Source of the DNA: a virus
Virus record (IMG/VR): IMGVR_UViG_3300032287_002670
Location: 1-48,727 of that record
Strand: one strand, 5' to 3'
Length of the DNA: 48,727 bases
Under the pieces are notes generated by a model that saw nothing but the letters and a program-made list of their open reading frames with translations, ran no database searches and had not been told where the DNA came from. Shown piece by piece: positions 48,072 through 48,727 of the stretch (the stretch's first letter is position 1; each line of letters opens with the position of its first letter). The translations under genes and the position numbers were made by a program.

Positions 48072-48727
48072 TGGGAGCAGGTAAAGTAATAGAAAACGTA
48101 ATTATATTTGGAGGCATAGGTGCTATGGCTTATCTATTACTTAAAAAGAAGCCTATTGTTGAGCAGTCAACTCCAATAGTAAAAAAATACGTTACTGAAA
48201 ATGGAAAAGGCAAAGTAGAAGAAACTGAATGGATAAATGCTCAAAGGAAACTTTGTGTTGATTTTATTATGAATAAAGGCGGTGTTGCATCAGGAGGTCA
48301 TTCTTTCCAACATCTTCGTAGTTGTAATGACATTCAAGAAAAAAATGAGTTGAGTGAACATTTAGTTGATAAAAACGTTTTAAATAATAGAATAGATTAT
48401 ACAAAATTTAGACCTGAACAATGGGACGCAAATTATCGGGATTGGTTAACTCAAGACGGAGAATTAAAAGCCAACACTTGTTTAGAATTAGATTGGTTAA
48501 TTAAAGATTTCGGTATAGAACAAGTACATTTATCGGCAGGTGCTATTGGCATAAGAGAGGAAATTGTAAAAAAGGCTCTTGATAAATTTAAAAATTTTAA
48601 TTGTAGAGATAAAATAGAAGCCGTAAGAACGAGAAGTTTAATTGATTTACAAACTCAAGGCTCTATAAAAGCAGAACAAAGTATAGTTACTAAAGGTTTT
48701 GCGGAACAAAAAACATATATAATAATA
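48071..48727 (+). CDS. Two-span protein, copy 2, 3' truncated
   Basis: The gene starts in TAATG with the previous stop and runs off the window end without a stop (219 codons visible). VIENVIIFGGIGAMAYLLLK, KANTCLELDWLI, FNCRDKIEAVRTRSLIDLQ and AEQKTYIII match the 47235 protein closely at both ends, while the middle diverged. The missing part should be the rest of the C-terminal span, about 20 residues. Confidence 0.75.
   Translation, partial: MGAGKVIENVIIFGGIGAMAYLLLKKKPIVEQSTPIVKKYVTENGKGKVEETEWINAQRKLCVDFIMNKGGVASGGHSFQHLRSCNDIQEKNELSEHLVDKNVLNNRIDYTKFRPEQWDANYRDWLTQDGELKANTCLELDWLIKDFGIEQVHLSAGAIGIREEIVKKALDKFKNFNCRDKIEAVRTRSLIDLQTQGSIKAEQSIVTKGFAEQKTYIII

Noticed and set aside
48071-48727. 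The window as a complete circular genome with the last gene joined to the first
   Set aside because: The frames would join, but the last protein matches its paralog right up to the end, whose next residues (Gly-Ala-Leu-Val) do not match the Gly-Gln repeat at base 1; a truncated fragment is more likely.

Overview
The window looks like part of the genome of a large, AT-rich virus of a Bacteroidota host (Flavobacteriia-like), most likely a tailless virus with a lipid membrane. This rests on several things seen together. All of about 82 genes lie on the + strand with tiny gaps or short overlaps. There is an FtsK/HerA (A32-type) packaging ATPase, a holin-endolysin-spanin lysis cassette, and a probable major capsid gene isolated between two strong terminators. 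About 60 of the 75 genes after position 16489 encode proteins with one or two membrane segments. No terminase, portal, tail or tape-measure gene and no replication enzyme is visible. Host clues are TAnnTTTG-type promoters, start codons in an AATTATG context without Shine-Dalgarno sequences, and a SusC-type carboxypeptidase-regulatory domain. The window starts and ends inside genes, so it is a fragment.

Layout. 1-5132: a Gly-Gln repeat/coiled-coil protein, a MoxR-type AAA+ ATPase, a probable VWA-fold partner and two unknown proteins. 5157-16487: two giant proteins (2499 and 1272 aa) made of small domains separated by about 40 Tyr/Phe-Ala-Asp/Lys/Asn-Gly-Gly motifs; they may be polyproteins or beads-on-a-string structural proteins. 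16489-24104: an SGNH hydrolase, two lytic transglycosylases, a CHAP-type amidase/peptidase and a crowd of small membrane proteins, plus a DUF5754-like protein and a SusC-like domain. 24109-26823: a PAP2 phosphatase, a VRR-NUC nuclease, a DnaA-domain-IV-like DNA-binding protein, a 363-aa protein with disordered ends and a small membrane protein. 26812-29100: packaging ATPase, holin, endolysin and two overlapping spanin-type genes, closed by a terminator. 29291-30169: a 40-aa membrane peptide and the putative capsid protein, closed by a second terminator. 30264-48727: about 42 mostly membrane-anchored proteins, many in tandem paralogous pairs or triplets, including peptidoglycan-binding, SH3-like, NTF2-like, nucleotidyltransferase and metalloprotease proteins.

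How it may work together (inference). The capsid protein and ATPase build and fill the particle, and the many short anchored proteins stud an internal or vesicle membrane. Peptidoglycan-binding and -cleaving proteins help entry. The holin, endolysin and spanins open the host for release. The capsid N-terminus carries the same Ala-Asp-Gly-Gly motif that punctuates the two giant proteins, which raises the possibility of one maturation protease acting on all three. The HExxH protease at 35752 is one candidate; another may lie outside the window.

No tRNA, rRNA, CRISPR array or insertion sequence was recognised by eye. No gene-free stretch exceeds 300 bases; the longest (29101-29290) holds a terminator and a possible promoter.
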